Source of the DNA: Butyrivibrio sp.
GTDB lineage: Bacteria; Bacillota; Clostridia; Lachnospirales; Lachnospiraceae
Assembly: GCA_015056625.1 (NCBI GenBank)
Contig: SVFY01000020.1
Coordinates: 1 to 53,640 of the forward strand
DNA length: 53,640 nucleotides
Direction of reading: 5' to 3'
The notes beneath the pieces were generated by a model that saw nothing but the letters and a program-made list of their open reading frames with translations, had not been told where the DNA came from and did not search any database. Below are positions 35,832 to 45,465 of the stretch, piece after piece; the first letter of the stretch is position 1, and every line of letters begins with the position of its first letter. The position numbers and the translations under genes are program-made.

Positions 35832-36641
35832 ATGATCACCAGTACCAGCAATGACCGCGTAAAGCGCGTTGTGGCTTACGGTCAGAAGGCAAAAGCACGT
35901 CGCGAGGACGGCGTCTTTATTATAGAAGGAATGAAAATGCTAAGGGAGGCTCCGGTGCTCCAGGTCAGCGAGGTCTACGTCACTGAACGGTTCGTGGACA
36001 CCGCCAGCGAGGGGGACAAGGAGATACTCTGGAGATACGGCGCAGAGACCGTCTCTGAGGAAGTCATGAACAAGATGGCTGACACCCAGACACCCCAAGG
36101 GGTACTTGCAGTTATCAGGCAGTATCCCTACACCCTGGAGGAGGTCCTTGAAGGCTACAACCAGAGTTCTTTTGGAAAAGAAAATGCTCCGCTCCTTTTG
36201 ATCCTCGAGAACATCCAGGATCCGGGGAACCTTGGTACAATGCTCAGATCCGGCGAGGGTGCAGGCGTAACTGGCATCATTCTTTCAAAGGGCTGCGCAG
36301 ATATCTTTAGCCCCAAGGTCATCCGCTCCACCATGGGATCCATTTTCAGAATGCCATTTATATATGTAGAGAACATTCCTGAAATGGTAAAAGAGCTGGG
36401 GGATAAGGGAATTTCCACTTATGCAGCGCACCTTAAGGGCCAAAAGAGCTACGACGAATTTGACTATACAAAGCCGACAGCTTTTCTTATAGGCAACGAG
36501 GGAAACGGACTTACAAAAGAGACTGCAGATGCGGCTTCTGAGTACGTCCTCATCCCAATGAAGGGGGAAGTGGAGTCCATGAACGCGGCCACTTCAGCAG
36601 CAATTCTTACATTTGAAGCTTCAAGACAAAGAAGGGGGTAA
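35832..36641 (+). CDS. SpoU/TrmH family RNA 2'-O-methyltransferase
   Basis: SAM-dependent ribose methylation of rRNA or tRNA; the exact nucleotide is not predictable. 269 residues. The N-terminal substrate-binding domain (about 1-95) begins ITSTSNDRVKRVV. The SPOUT knot domain carries motif 1 ENIQDPGNLGTMLRS, motif 2 FLIGNEGNGL and motif 3 VLIPMKGEVESMNAATSAAI. The layout matches RlmB/TrmH-type enzymes. GGAG lies 8 nt before the ATG. proC follows after 6 nt, so the two are co-transcribed. Confidence 0.93.
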   Translation: MITSTSNDRVKRVVAYGQKAKARREDGVFIIEGMKMLREAPVLQVSEVYVTERFVDTASEGDKEILWRYGAETVSEEVMNKMADTQTPQGVLAVIRQYPYTLEEVLEGYNQSSFGKENAPLLLILENIQDPGNLGTMLRSGEGAGVTGIILSKGCADIFSPKVIRSTMGSIFRMPFIYVENIPEMVKELGDKGISTYAAHLKGQKSYDEFDYTKPTAFLIGNEGNGLTKETADAASEYVLIPMKGEVESMNAATSAAILTFEASRQRRG

Positions 36642-36647
36642 CTTAAA

Positions 36648-37442
36648 ATGACACTGGGATTTATCGGACTTGGTAATATGGCTAAGGCCATGATCGGAGG
36701 CATTCTTCATAAGGGTCTCATGGGGCCAAACGAGATAATTGGAACTGCTCAGACAGAGGCTACATGCCAGAAGGTAGCTAACAAATACGGGATCCAGACA
36801 AGGAGCTCAAACGCAGCAGTAGCCGCAGAGGCAGACATAATCGTTCTCGCTGTTAAGCCCCAGTACCTGAAGGTTGTGATTGCAGATATTATGGATTCAG
36901 TCACTGAGAACAAAGTGATCGTCAGCATCGCAGCCGGTAAGACAATAGGATGGATTGAAAAAGAGTTTGAAAAGCCCACCAAGATAATCAGGGTAATGCC
37001 CAATACTCCTGCACTTGTAGGAGAGGGATGCTCAGCAGTCTGCAGGAACGACCTTGTAAGTGACGATGATTTCCACTTTGTAATGGAGCTCCTTGAGAGC
37101 TTTGGTAAGGCTTATACAGTGCCAGAGTCACTTATGGATGTAGTAGTTGGTGTCAGCGGATCATCACCTGCATATGTATTTCTTTTCATAGAGGCTATGG
37201 CAGATGCAGCGGTAGCTGGCGGAATGCCAAGGAAACAGGCCTATGAGTTCGCTGCTCAGTCAGTTCTTGGAAGTGCCAAGATGGTCCTTGAAACAGGCAA
37301 GCATCCAGGGGAACTCAAGGACATGGTATGCTCTCCAGCAGGAACTACAATCGAGGCTGTAAGAGCACTTGAAGAGGGTGGTTTCCGCGGAGTAGTGATG
37401 AGAGCTGTCTCTGCATGCATCGACAAGAGTAAAAGTCTCTAA
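36648..37442 (+). CDS. proC: pyrroline-5-carboxylate reductase
   Basis: Last step of proline synthesis. 264 residues. The NAD(P)H loop is GFIGLGNMAKAMIGG at the N-terminus, with AVKPQYL, VRVMPNTPALVGEG-type and C-terminal SPAGTTIEAVRALEEGGFRG signatures (the middle one reads IRVMPNTPALVGEG). It starts 6 nt after the methyltransferase gene with GGGGG as ribosome site. No defect was seen. Confidence 0.95.
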   Translation: MTLGFIGLGNMAKAMIGGILHKGLMGPNEIIGTAQTEATCQKVANKYGIQTRSSNAAVAAEADIIVLAVKPQYLKVVIADIMDSVTENKVIVSIAAGKTIGWIEKEFEKPTKIIRVMPNTPALVGEGCSAVCRNDLVSDDDFHFVMELLESFGKAYTVPESLMDVVVGVSGSSPAYVFLFIEAMADAAVAGGMPRKQAYEFAAQSVLGSAKMVLETGKHPGELKDMVCSPAGTTIEAVRALEEGGFRGVVMRAVSACIDKSKSL

Positions 37443-37457
37443 AAATCTACTCAAAAT

Positions 37458-37486
37458 TTGACAAAAAAACATATCTTTGCTAATAT
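37458..37486 (+). promoter_or_regulatory. promoter of the SH3/SleB-type hydrolase gene
   Basis: A perfect TTGACA (37458-37463) and TAATAT (37481-37486) are 17 nt apart, 15 nt after the proC stop. Confidence 0.8.
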
Positions 37487-37571
37487 TACCAACGGATTAT
37501 CTTAATCTTAACAAGTTGCAACAAAATTGTAACATTTTATGACTGATACAATTCAGAAGGATAGCAAAGGT

Positions 37572-38678
37572 ATGGACAATGCACTTAAGTTATCCGCTGG
37601 GATATTGAGACGAGCACTGGTATTTGCTCTTGTCGCCGTTATGTTTTTATCCCAGGGGATGACAGTAGAGGCAAGAAACAGAGCTTCAAGCTATTTAGAA
37701 CTTGCTACAGGAATTTCAAATATCATCAGCCCATTGTCACCACTTGGTGTTGACTACTCCGCAACGGAGGTTCAGGCTTACGCTAACGCAGAGAGGACAG
37801 GCGCCCTTCAGGAAGAAGAGGAGGAAGAGTCCACACTGTTTATGGCCAATGTCAGCACGGTGATGAACGTCAGGGAAGAACCCAACGAAGATTCAACCAA
37901 GGTCGGCGTTATCTACAAGGATTGCGGCGGCAAGATATTAGACAGACAGGATGGTTGGACCAAGATCCAGTCCGGTGATCTTATTGGCTGGGCCAAGGAT
38001 GAATATCTTTTGTTTGATGACGAGGCAGAGAGCCTTGCTCAGGACGTTGGAAAACAGATTGTTACCAGTAACTCCAGCGCACTTAACGTAAGGGCAGAGG
38101 CTTCCTCAGAGGCAGAGGTACTTGGCGTTCTTACAGAGAATGCATTTGTGGATCTTATCGAGGATGAGGGCAATGGCTGGATCAGCGTTGACTACAACGA
38201 TGAGAAGGGCTATGTTCAGTCCGAGTTCGTTACTACTTCATTCAAGATCGACGCAGGTGAGACCATCGCAGCCATCAAGATCCGTGAGGAGGCTGAGAAG
38301 AAAGCGTCTCTTACCAAGAACCGCGGAGCAGTCAGCGCAGATGCTGATGAAGTCAAGCTCCTTGCAGCACTTATCCAGTGTGAAGCAGGTAACCAGCCTT
38401 ACGAGGGAAGAGTTGCGGTTGGTGCAGTTGTAATGAACCGTGTTAAGTCAGGTGCTTATCCTAACAGTATTTACGGTGTTATCTATGCATCAGGCCAGTT
38501 CACTCCTGCGCTTAACGGAACCGTTGCAAGAGTATACAACAGCGGCAAGATTAATGACGCCAACTACCAGGCGGCTCAGGCAGCACTTAACGGTGAGACA
38601 ACAGTTGGCAGCGCACTTCACTTCAGACGTGCCAACGGCAGAGAGGGCATCATAATCGGAGCTCATGTATTCTGGTAA
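37572..38678 (+). CDS. secreted protein with two SH3 domains and a SleB/CwlJ-type cell-wall hydrolase domain
   Basis: 368 residues from ATG 37572, which has AGAAGGA 10 nt upstream; the frame is open to an ATG at 37539 that lacks a ribosome site. A signal peptide is visible (about 1-34, ending TVEA). Two bacterial SH3 domains follow (about 90-145: MNVREEPNEDSTKVGVIYKD and GWTKIQSGDLIGWAKDEYL; about 160-220: LNVRAEASSEAEVLGVL). The hydrolase domain of the SleB/CwlJ type (about 260-368) has LIQCEAGNQPYEGRVAVGAV and ends IIIGAHVFW. It is the paralogue of 11571-12773, with a different wall-targeting module. It has its own promoter and a terminator before argF. Confidence 0.9.
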   Translation: MDNALKLSAGILRRALVFALVAVMFLSQGMTVEARNRASSYLELATGISNIISPLSPLGVDYSATEVQAYANAERTGALQEEEEEESTLFMANVSTVMNVREEPNEDSTKVGVIYKDCGGKILDRQDGWTKIQSGDLIGWAKDEYLLFDDEAESLAQDVGKQIVTSNSSALNVRAEASSEAEVLGVLTENAFVDLIEDEGNGWISVDYNDEKGYVQSEFVTTSFKIDAGETIAAIKIREEAEKKASLTKNRGAVSADADEVKLLAALIQCEAGNQPYEGRVAVGAVVMNRVKSGAYPNSIYGVIYASGQFTPALNGTVARVYNSGKINDANYQAAQAALNGETTVGSALHFRRANGREGIIIGAHVFW

Positions 38679-38728
38679 TTTAGCACAGTAAAGGGGTGCA
38701 CTTCGTAAAAGAGATATGATAGAATGTA

Positions 38729-38759
38729 GGGGATTGCAGCGATGCAGTCCCCATTTTTA
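38729..38759 (+). terminator. intrinsic terminator (or attenuator) just before argF
   Basis: 10-bp stem GGGGATTGCA/TGCAGTCCCC (one G-U pair), GCGA tetraloop, then ATTTTTAT. It ends 22 nt before the argF start, with AGGAGG of argF just beyond. A TATGAT box at 38715-38720 lies directly upstream. Confidence 0.8.
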
Positions 38760-38781
38760 TTACTAAAGGAGGAGCACCACA

Positions 38782-39771
38782 ATGAATTTGTATGGACGGG
38801 ATTTTTTGAAACTGCTGGATTTTTCTACTGAAGAGATTGAGTATCTTGTTGACCTGGCTGCAGAGCTTAAGGACAAGAAAAAGCAGGGTATTCTTCACGA
38901 CGAGCTTAGGGGTAGAAACATTGCCCTTATTTTTGAAAAGACCAGTACCAGAACCAGATGCTCCTTTGAAGTAGCAGCACATGACCTTGGAATGGGGTCA
39001 ACCTACCTTAACCCCACAGATTCCCAGATCGGTAAAAAAGAGAGTATCGCAGATACAGCCAGGGTTCTTGGCAGTATGTACGATGGCATAGAGTACAGAG
39101 GCTTTGAGCAGGAGATTGTTGAGACAATAGCCAAGTACAGCAAGGTACCTGTATGGAACGGCCTTACCAATGAGTTCCACCCAACACAGATGCTTGCTGA
39201 CGCCCTCACCATCAGAGAGCACTTTGGCAGGCTCAAGGGCATCCATCTGGTTTACATGGGCGATGCAAGATATAACACAGGCAACTCGCTGATGGTTCTT
39301 TGCGCCAAGCTTGGAATGCACTTCACAGCTGTTTCCAACAAGAAGTACTTCCCAGCTGAGGACCTTGTTAAAACATGTAAAGAGATCGCCAGGGAAACAG
39401 GCGCTGTCATTGATTTTTCAGAGGATCCTGTTGAGGGCACCAAGGGCGCAGACGTTATCTACACAGACATCTGGGTATCCATGGGCGAGCCTGATGAAGT
39501 GTGGGAGGAGAGGATCAAGGATCTTGAGTCTTACCGCGTGACCATGGACATCATGAACAACGCCGGCCCACAGTGCGTATTCATGCACTGCCTGCCTTCT
39601 TTCCACGACCTCAATACCGGTATTGGAAAAGACATCAAGGCAAAATACGGACTTGATGAGATGGAAGTTACTGATGAAGTATTTGAGTCAGACAGATCCA
39701 TCGTCTTTGAAGAGGCTGAGAACAGGATGCACACCATCAAGGCCGTTATGTACGCAACACTCAAGAAATAA
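38782..39771 (+). CDS. argF: ornithine carbamoyltransferase
   Basis: Makes citrulline from ornithine and carbamoyl phosphate. 329 residues. The carbamoyl phosphate loop is STRTRCSFE, with the FHPTQ segment and the ornithine/catalytic HCLPSF motif. It is first in the argF-birA-coaX-DUF6145-dusB run; birA starts 23 nt after it. Anabolic (ArgF) or catabolic (ArcB) use cannot be separated by motif; no arginine deiminase is nearby, and the carbamate kinase gene is 20 kb away. Confidence 0.95.
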   Translation: MNLYGRDFLKLLDFSTEEIEYLVDLAAELKDKKKQGILHDELRGRNIALIFEKTSTRTRCSFEVAAHDLGMGSTYLNPTDSQIGKKESIADTARVLGSMYDGIEYRGFEQEIVETIAKYSKVPVWNGLTNEFHPTQMLADALTIREHFGRLKGIHLVYMGDARYNTGNSLMVLCAKLGMHFTAVSNKKYFPAEDLVKTCKEIARETGAVIDFSEDPVEGTKGADVIYTDIWVSMGEPDEVWEERIKDLESYRVTMDIMNNAGPQCVFMHCLPSFHDLNTGIGKDIKAKYGLDEMEVTDEVFESDRSIVFEEAENRMHTIKAVMYATLKK

Positions 39772-39794
39772 AAGGTAATACAAGAAGAGAATAA

Positions 39795-40736
39795 ATGCTT
39801 AGCAAAGAAGAAATAGAAAGGCGGCTCACCACCAGGTGGGCTGCCTGCAACATTGTATATAAGGATGTCACAGGTTCCACCAACAACGATGCAAGGGACC
39901 TGGCAGTAGAGGGGGCTCCCCACGGAACCCTGGTTGTAGCTGACAAGCAGGAAGCAGGGAGAGGATCCCGGGGCAGAAGCTGGGAGACGCCAGCAGGCAG
40001 CAACATAGCCATGAGCCTTGTGATAAGGCCCACAGCTCCTGCAGATCGCATCTCAATGCTGACACTGGTCATGGGACTTTCTGTGGCAGAAGGCGTTGAC
40101 CTGGCAATTGAAGAAACCTGCGCAGATGCCGCGTTGGCTCAGGCAGGCACTTTGGAAGATGCCGCGTTGGCCCAGGAATCCGCATCAAACGGCAGCAGGC
40201 TCTGGGCACAGATCAAGTGGCCAAACGACGTTGTTATTGACAAGAAAAAAATCTGTGGTATTCTTACAGAGCTCCACATGAACCCCGACAATTCCATAAG
40301 AGATGTTGTCATCGGTGTTGGAATAAATGTGAATATGACTGATTTTCCGGATGAGATTAAGGGTGTTGCGGGATCTCTTTTGACACAGACAGGTGTAAGA
40401 GTTGACAGGAGCCTTGTGGTGGCGCGGGTCATGGAGCGGTTTGAAGAAAATTATCATAAGTTCCAGAAAGGGTATGATCTGGCTCTTTTAAAAGATCAGT
40501 ACGAAGTGCGACTTATCAACAAGGATGAAAAAGTGAAGATCCTTGATGCTGGCAAAACCGGGGGAACCCCAGCTGCCTGGGACGCAAGGAGCGGAACAGT
40601 TGGAACTGCCCTTGGGATCACGGATATGGGAGAGCTTCTTGTGGACGTGACAGAGGAAGCAAGCTCTGAGAATAGAGATATCAGAACAGTCGGCGCCGGA
40701 GAGGTGTCGGTGAGAGGACTATACAGCTACGTATGA
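39795..40736 (+). CDS. birA: biotin--[acetyl-CoA-carboxylase] ligase, without the HTH repressor domain
   Basis: Attaches biotin to carboxylase/decarboxylase carrier domains. 313 residues. It starts only about 20 residues before the catalytic domain (VTGSTNNDARDLA), so the N-terminal winged helix of bifunctional BirA is absent and repressor function is unlikely. The biotinyl-AMP loop is AGRGSRGRSW and the catalytic lysine lies in KWPNDVVIDKKKICGILTE. A loop at about residues 105-135 carries an 11-residue tandem duplication (ADAALAQ ... EDAALAQ) from a 33-nt repeat. The small C-terminal domain is present. Confidence 0.92.
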   Translation: MLSKEEIERRLTTRWAACNIVYKDVTGSTNNDARDLAVEGAPHGTLVVADKQEAGRGSRGRSWETPAGSNIAMSLVIRPTAPADRISMLTLVMGLSVAEGVDLAIEETCADAALAQAGTLEDAALAQESASNGSRLWAQIKWPNDVVIDKKKICGILTELHMNPDNSIRDVVIGVGINVNMTDFPDEIKGVAGSLLTQTGVRVDRSLVVARVMERFEENYHKFQKGYDLALLKDQYEVRLINKDEKVKILDAGKTGGTPAAWDARSGTVGTALGITDMGELLVDVTEEASSENRDIRTVGAGEVSVRGLYSYV

Positions 40737-40791
40737 TGGCCGCGCGCCCAGCAGCACAGGCTGCAGGTGACCGGTGAAATGGAGGCTAGCT

Positions 40792-41607
40792 ATGATCTTA
40801 GTTATTGATGTAGGTAATACCAATATCACATTTGGAGTCTTTAAGGGAAAAGAGCTGACGACGTCATTTCGAATGATGTCCAAGACAGCCCACACTTCCG
40901 ATGAGTACGGAGTGGAGCTCCTTACAATGCTTGGCATGAACGGCGTTAAAAAGGAAGAGATAGAGGGTGTTATGATCGCCAGCGTTGTGCCACAGGTCAT
41001 GCACGCTCTTGTGAACGCCATCGTTAAGTACATAGGCAAAAAGCCATACATCGTTGGACCCGGCATCAAGACCGGTATCAAGGTCACCATCGACAACCCC
41101 AAGGAAGTAGGCCCTGACCTTATTGTTGACTCTGTGGCTGCTTACGAGCTCTATGGCGGACCAGTGCTGGTTGTGGACTACGGAACAGCAACAACCTATG
41201 TTCCTATAAATGAAAAGGGCGAGTTCTATGCTGGCGTTGTTTCACCAGGAATCAGGATTTCAGCTTCTGCTCTCTGGGAAGGCACAGCCAAGCTTCCTGA
41301 GATCGAGATCAAGAAGCCTGATTCCATCCTTGCAAGAGATACGATCTCCAGCATGCAGGCAGGACTTATATATGGACAGATCGGACAGTCGGAGTACATC
41401 ATCAATGAGATCAAAAGAGCTTCTAATTGCCCAGAGATGAAGGTTGTAGCAACAGGCGGTCTTGGAAGGCTGATTGCCAATGAGACAGACACCATAGATA
41501 TCTACGACCCAACACTTACACTTAAGGGACTGCAGATCCTGTATGACAAGAACAGGAAGAACAAGCCGCAGAACAAAGAATTTGATGACAATGATCAACC
41601 GGAGTGA
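40792..41607 (+). CDS. coaX: type III pantothenate kinase
   Basis: First step of CoA synthesis, in the cytoplasm. 271 residues. ATP and substrate motifs [21 protein letters not shown] and VDYGTATTY are present. The ATG at 40792 has ATGGAGG 6 nt upstream and gives the family N-terminus [11 protein letters not shown]; a GTG at 40774 is open in frame but has no support. The next gene begins 5 nt after the stop. Pairing with birA is common in Firmicutes. Confidence 0.95.
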   Translation: MILVIDVGNTNITFGVFKGKELTTSFRMMSKTAHTSDEYGVELLTMLGMNGVKKEEIEGVMIASVVPQVMHALVNAIVKYIGKKPYIVGPGIKTGIKVTIDNPKEVGPDLIVDSVAAYELYGGPVLVVDYGTATTYVPINEKGEFYAGVVSPGIRISASALWEGTAKLPEIEIKKPDSILARDTISSMQAGLIYGQIGQSEYIINEIKRASNCPEMKVVATGGLGRLIANETDTIDIYDPTLTLKGLQILYDKNRKNKPQNKEFDDNDQPE

Positions 41608-41612
41608 TAAAT

Positions 41613-42122
41613 ATGAATGCTAAGGATTTTGAAAGAGAATATAAAAGAGAATTTGAAGGGATAATTCCTGAGGAGGAACTGGAAGAGACTGAGGATCAGG
41701 CTCAGGAAGAAGACCTTAAGATAGATGAGATGCAAAAGACCAATAAAGGTCGCGAGTTTGAGAAGGTTGCAGGTGAGAGAGTTGTTCTTTGCGGAGCCAA
41801 TGCATATGAGCAGAAGTACTACTTTAACCCAATCTTCAGACAGATCCCTGACAGCATCAAGAAGGAGCTGAATATCATCAGCGTCCTCTTTACCCAGGAG
41901 GCAGGCGGTATCTTTACCATCGTCTTTGAGGAGGATGGCAGCATCTCCATGGAGACCAACGCCGACGAAGAGGACATCACCTACGATGAGATCACAGCGG
42001 GTCTCCTTGTAAGTGAAGTCAGGAGAAAGAGACAGGATCTTTTTGAGGCTCTTGGACTTTACTACAGGATCTACGTGCTTCACGAGAATCCAGCAGATAT
42101 TTTGGATGGCGACGGAAGCTGA
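41613..42122 (+). CDS. DUF6145 family protein
   Basis: 169 residues from ATG 41613 (GGAG 8 nt upstream, overlapping the coaX stop region). The N-terminus is acidic (about 1-45). The conserved part reads VLCGANAYEQKYYFNP, ELNIISVLFTQEAGGIFTIVF and DEITAGLLVSEVRRKRQDLFEAL, which fits a small Lachnospiraceae family of unknown function. The position between coaX and dusB is the usual one in this family of bacteria, as far as I recall. Confidence 0.75.
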   Translation: MNAKDFEREYKREFEGIIPEEELEETEDQAQEEDLKIDEMQKTNKGREFEKVAGERVVLCGANAYEQKYYFNPIFRQIPDSIKKELNIISVLFTQEAGGIFTIVFEEDGSISMETNADEEDITYDEITAGLLVSEVRRKRQDLFEALGLYYRIYVLHENPADILDGDGS

Positions 42123-42126
42123 GATA

Positions 42127-42191
42127 GGAAATCTCTGATTTCCGTGAGCGAAGCTTGTTCTGGCGAGCCTGCTTGCAGGCGAGAGCAGAAC
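42127..42191 (+). other. two hairpins in the DUF6145-dusB spacer
   Basis: GGAAATC/GATTTCC (42127-42143) and a composite stem GTTCTG ... GCCTGC/GCAGGC ... CAGAAC (42157-42191). There is no T-run, so they look like processing or stability structures, not terminators. Confidence 0.5.
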
Positions 42192-42211
42192 TTCCTTGTT
42201 AGGAGAAAAGA

Positions 42212-43201
42212 ATGGCAGGCTACGGCAAGCTGCAGATTGGCAGTGTAACTTTACCAAATAACATAATCCTAGGACCAATGGCAGGTGTATCAGACCTGCC
42301 TTTTCGTGTTTTATGCAGCGAGATGGGAGCTGGTCTTGTGTGCATGGAGATGATAAGCGCCAAGGCTATTACTTATAAGAACCGCAACACCAACATGCTC
42401 CTTGAGATCCATGAAAATGAGCACCCGGTTTCACTGCAGCTGTTTGGCTCAGAGCCTGAGATCATGCAGAAAGCCTACGACATGATCAAGGACAGGCCCT
42501 TTGACATCCTTGATGTGAACATGGGATGCCCTGTTCCCAAGGTTGTTGGAAACGGCGAAGGGTCAGCGCTTATGAAGAATCCGGAGCTTATTGAAAAGAT
42601 AGTGAAAGCTCTTTTCGAAGTATCAGACAGACCTGTAACGGTGAAGATAAGAAAAGGCTTTAGCGACGAATCGGTAAATGCAGTGGAGTGCGCCCTGGCA
42701 GCAGAGGCAGGCGGAGCTTCCGCAGTTGCAGTCCACGGAAGGACCAGGGAGCAGTACTACTCTGGCAAAGCGGACTGGGACATCATCAGACAGGTGAAGG
42801 AAGCTGTGAAGATCCCTGTTATCGGAAACGGAGACGTAACTGACGGCAAGAGCGCAAAGAGAATGTTCGAAGAGACAGGATGCGACGGCGTAATGGTGGC
42901 AAGAGCAGCCCAGGGCAATCCTTTTATCTTCAGGGAAATCGTCAGCTTTTTTGAAAAAGGCGAAAGCTGTTCGAGGCCAACAAATCGTGAGATCTACGAC
43001 ACTGTAATAAGGCATGCGGACATGCAGCTTAAATACAAGGGTGAGTACATTGGTATCCGTGAGATGCGCAAGCACGTGTCCTGGTACACCACAGGAATGC
43101 CGGGAAGCGCCAGGTTCAGAGGCGAGATAAACCAGATGACCGATATGGCGTCACTTAAGGCTGCGTGCGAAAGAGTCATGCTTCAGGATACTATTTGTTG
43201 A
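42212..43201 (+). CDS. dusB: tRNA-dihydrouridine synthase (DusB type)
   Basis: FMN-dependent reduction of tRNA uridines. 329 residues. The N-terminal ILGPMAGVSDLPFR, the catalytic-cysteine segment DVNMGCPVPKVVGNGEGSAL, VKIRKGF, the AVHGRTREQYYSGKADW loop and GNGDVTDG are all family signatures. GGAG lies 9-12 nt before the ATG. The greA promoter -35 box overlaps its stop codon. Confidence 0.94.
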   Translation: MAGYGKLQIGSVTLPNNIILGPMAGVSDLPFRVLCSEMGAGLVCMEMISAKAITYKNRNTNMLLEIHENEHPVSLQLFGSEPEIMQKAYDMIKDRPFDILDVNMGCPVPKVVGNGEGSALMKNPELIEKIVKALFEVSDRPVTVKIRKGFSDESVNAVECALAAEAGGASAVAVHGRTREQYYSGKADWDIIRQVKEAVKIPVIGNGDVTDGKSAKRMFEETGCDGVMVARAAQGNPFIFREIVSFFEKGESCSRPTNREIYDTVIRHADMQLKYKGEYIGIREMRKHVSWYTTGMPGSARFRGEINQMTDMASLKAACERVMLQDTIC

Positions 43202-43226
43202 CACGGGAAATAAATAACAGTATAAT
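43198..43226 (+). promoter_or_regulatory. consensus promoter of greA-lysS
   Basis: TTGACA (43198-43203) and TATAAT (43221-43226) with a 17-nt spacer, a full consensus match. The -35 box overlaps the dusB stop codon (43199-43201). Confidence 0.9.
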
Positions 43227-43298
43227 AGCAAAGTTAAAAAGGGAAAGAATAGCATTTTAATATAGATCAGATTTTCTTATGGAGGTTGTTTAGACACT

Positions 43299-43784
43299 AT
43301 GGAAAAGAAAAACATCTTAACTTATGAAGGTCTTAAGAAGTACGAGGATGAGCTTCAGGACCTTAAGGTAAACAAGCGCCAGGAAGTTGCCCAGAAAATC
43401 AAAGAGGCAAGAGAGCAGGGTGACCTTTCAGAGAACGCCGAGTACGACGCAGCAAAAGACGAGCAGCGTGACATCGAGGCAAGAATTGAGGCTCTTGAGA
43501 AGATCCTTAAAAACGCTGAGGTAGTAGTAGAAGAGGACGTTGATACCAACAAGATCAGCATCGGATGTAACGTTAAGATCCGTGACCTTGAGCTTAATGA
43601 GGATCTTGAGTACAAGATCGTAGGTTCACAGGAGGCTAACAGCCTTAAGGGCAAGATCTCCAACGAGTCACCTGTAGGAAAGGCTCTGCTTGGTGCCAAG
43701 AAGGGACAGACAGTTTCTGTAGAGACACAGGCTGGCGTGTTCAAGTACAAGGTACTTGCAATCGACAAGACCAAGACAGAGTGA
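43299..43784 (+). CDS. greA: transcription elongation factor GreA
   Basis: Rescues backtracked RNA polymerase by stimulating transcript cleavage. 161 residues. The coiled-coil N-terminal domain carries the tip acidic motif [16 protein letters not shown] (the two acidic residues of DLSENAEYD are the functional ones). The FKBP-like C-terminal domain ends [24 protein letters not shown] lies about 12 nt before the ATG. lysS follows after 90 nt. Confidence 0.97.
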   Translation: MEKKNILTYEGLKKYEDELQDLKVNKRQEVAQKIKEAREQGDLSENAEYDAAKDEQRDIEARIEALEKILKNAEVVVEEDVDTNKISIGCNVKIRDLELNEDLEYKIVGSQEANSLKGKISNESPVGKALLGAKKGQTVSVETQAGVFKYKVLAIDKTKTE

Positions 43785-43874
43785 TCTCTTTTCTAAGGTC
43801 TTAAAAAGTGACATTTGAGCCGGCGAACCATCGTCGGCTTATATATTATCATCGAAAATCTAGGAGGAAATATC

Positions 43875-45437
43875 GTGGCAGAGAATAATCAGCAAAACAA
43901 CGCACCACAGGAAGACGTTGGAAGACTTCGTCAGGTCAGAAGAGACAAGCTAACTGAGCTTCAGGCCCAGGGAAGAGATCCTTTCCAGATCGTCAAGTAC
44001 GACCAGACTCATCACACCCAGGATATCAGGGACAATTTTGATGCTCTTGAGTTCGTACCACCAGTTGACGAAGAGGGCAAGGCAGTAGTTGTTCCTTTTG
44101 AAGATATCCCAGCTGACAAGGTTGTATCCCTTGCAGGACGTATGCTCAGCAAGCGTGTCATGGGTAAGGCTTCTTTTGCAGGTCTTCAGGACAGAGATGG
44201 CCGCATGCAGCTTTATGTTTCAAGAAATGACATCGGCGATGAGGCTTATGCTGATTTCAAAAAGATGGATATCGGTGACATCATCGGTGTTAAGGGCTTT
44301 GCTTTCAGAACACGTACAGGAGAGATCTCAGTACATGTCAAGGAGCTCACTCTTTTATCCAAATCTCTCATGCCACTTCCAGAGAAGTTCCACGGACTTA
44401 CAGATACAGAGATCCGCTACAGACAGAGATACGTTGACCTCATCATGAACGAGGAGGTAAAAGAGACCTTCAAGAAGAGATCAGCTATCATCAGAGAGAT
44501 CAGAAACTTCCTTGCAGACAGAGACTTCATGGAAGTTGAGACACCTATGCTTGTTGAGAACGCAGGCGGTGCTGCTGCAAGACCATTCCTTACACACTAC
44601 AATGCTCTGGATGAGGAGAGAAAACTTCGTATCTCCCTTGAGCTCTACCTTAAGAGACTCATCGTTGGTGGCCTAGAGAGAGTATTCGAGATCGGCCGTG
44701 TATTCAGAAACGAGGGTGTTGATACAAGACACAACCCAGAGTTCACACTTATGGAGCTCTACCAGGCATATACAGACTACGAGGGAATGATGGAGCTCAC
44801 AGAGAGCATGTTCCGTTACCTTGCTGAGAAGGTTTGCGGCACAACCCAGATCCCTTACGGCGACAACATCATCGATCTTGGCAAGCCTTTCGAGCGCCTT
44901 ACCATGAACGATGCTATTAAGAAATATGCCGGCGTTGACTTCGATCAGGTCAAGACCGACGAAGAGGCCAAGGCTCTTGCCAAGGAGCGCCACATCGAGT
45001 TTGAGGATCGTCACACCAAGGGCGATATCATCAACCTCTTCTTTGAGGAGTTCTGCGAGAAAGAGCTGATCCAGCCTACATTCATCATGGATCACCCTCT
45101 TGCAATCTCACCTCTTACCAAGAAGAAGCCTTCAGATCCTGAGAAGGTTGAGCGTTTCGAGCTCTTCATCAACACTTGGGAGATGTGCAACGCATACTCA
45201 GAGCTCAACGATCCTATCGACCAGCGCGAGCGTTTCGCTATGCAGGATGCCAATGCGGCAGCAGGCGACGAAGAGGCTGAGCACACAGATGAGGACTTCC
45301 TCAACGCCCTGGAAATCGGTATGCCACCTACAGGCGGTATCGGATATGGTATCGACAGACTTTGCATGCTGTTGACAAATAGCGAGACCATAAGGGATGT
45401 CTTATTATTTCCGACTCTCAAGTCAGTTAAGAAGTGA
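43875..45437 (+). CDS. lysS: lysyl-tRNA synthetase, class II
   Basis: 520 residues from GTG 43875, chosen because AGGAGG lies at 43862-43867; the frame is open to 43815. The N-terminal OB-fold anticodon-binding domain spans about 60-165. The class II core has motif 2 (FEIGRVFRNEGVDTRHNPEF, about 265-285) and motif 3 (GGIGYGIDRLCMLL, about 490-503). No T-box precedes it. It is co-directional with greA and is the last housekeeping gene before the accessory region. Confidence 0.96.
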   Translation: MAENNQQNNAPQEDVGRLRQVRRDKLTELQAQGRDPFQIVKYDQTHHTQDIRDNFDALEFVPPVDEEGKAVVVPFEDIPADKVVSLAGRMLSKRVMGKASFAGLQDRDGRMQLYVSRNDIGDEAYADFKKMDIGDIIGVKGFAFRTRTGEISVHVKELTLLSKSLMPLPEKFHGLTDTEIRYRQRYVDLIMNEEVKETFKKRSAIIREIRNFLADRDFMEVETPMLVENAGGAAARPFLTHYNALDEERKLRISLELYLKRLIVGGLERVFEIGRVFRNEGVDTRHNPEFTLMELYQAYTDYEGMMELTESMFRYLAEKVCGTTQIPYGDNIIDLGKPFERLTMNDAIKKYAGVDFDQVKTDEEAKALAKERHIEFEDRHTKGDIINLFFEEFCEKELIQPTFIMDHPLAISPLTKKKPSDPEKVERFELFINTWEMCNAYSELNDPIDQRERFAMQDANAAAGDEEAEHTDEDFLNALEIGMPPTGGIGYGIDRLCMLLTNSETIRDVLLFPTLKSVKK

Positions 45438-45465
45438 TAAAACCAGTATCTATGCGGGCTTGGGC

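Noticed and set aside
43785..43874. T-box or riboswitch leader before lysS
   Set aside because: The 90-nt spacer has no T-box sequence and no terminator; lysS is read with greA.
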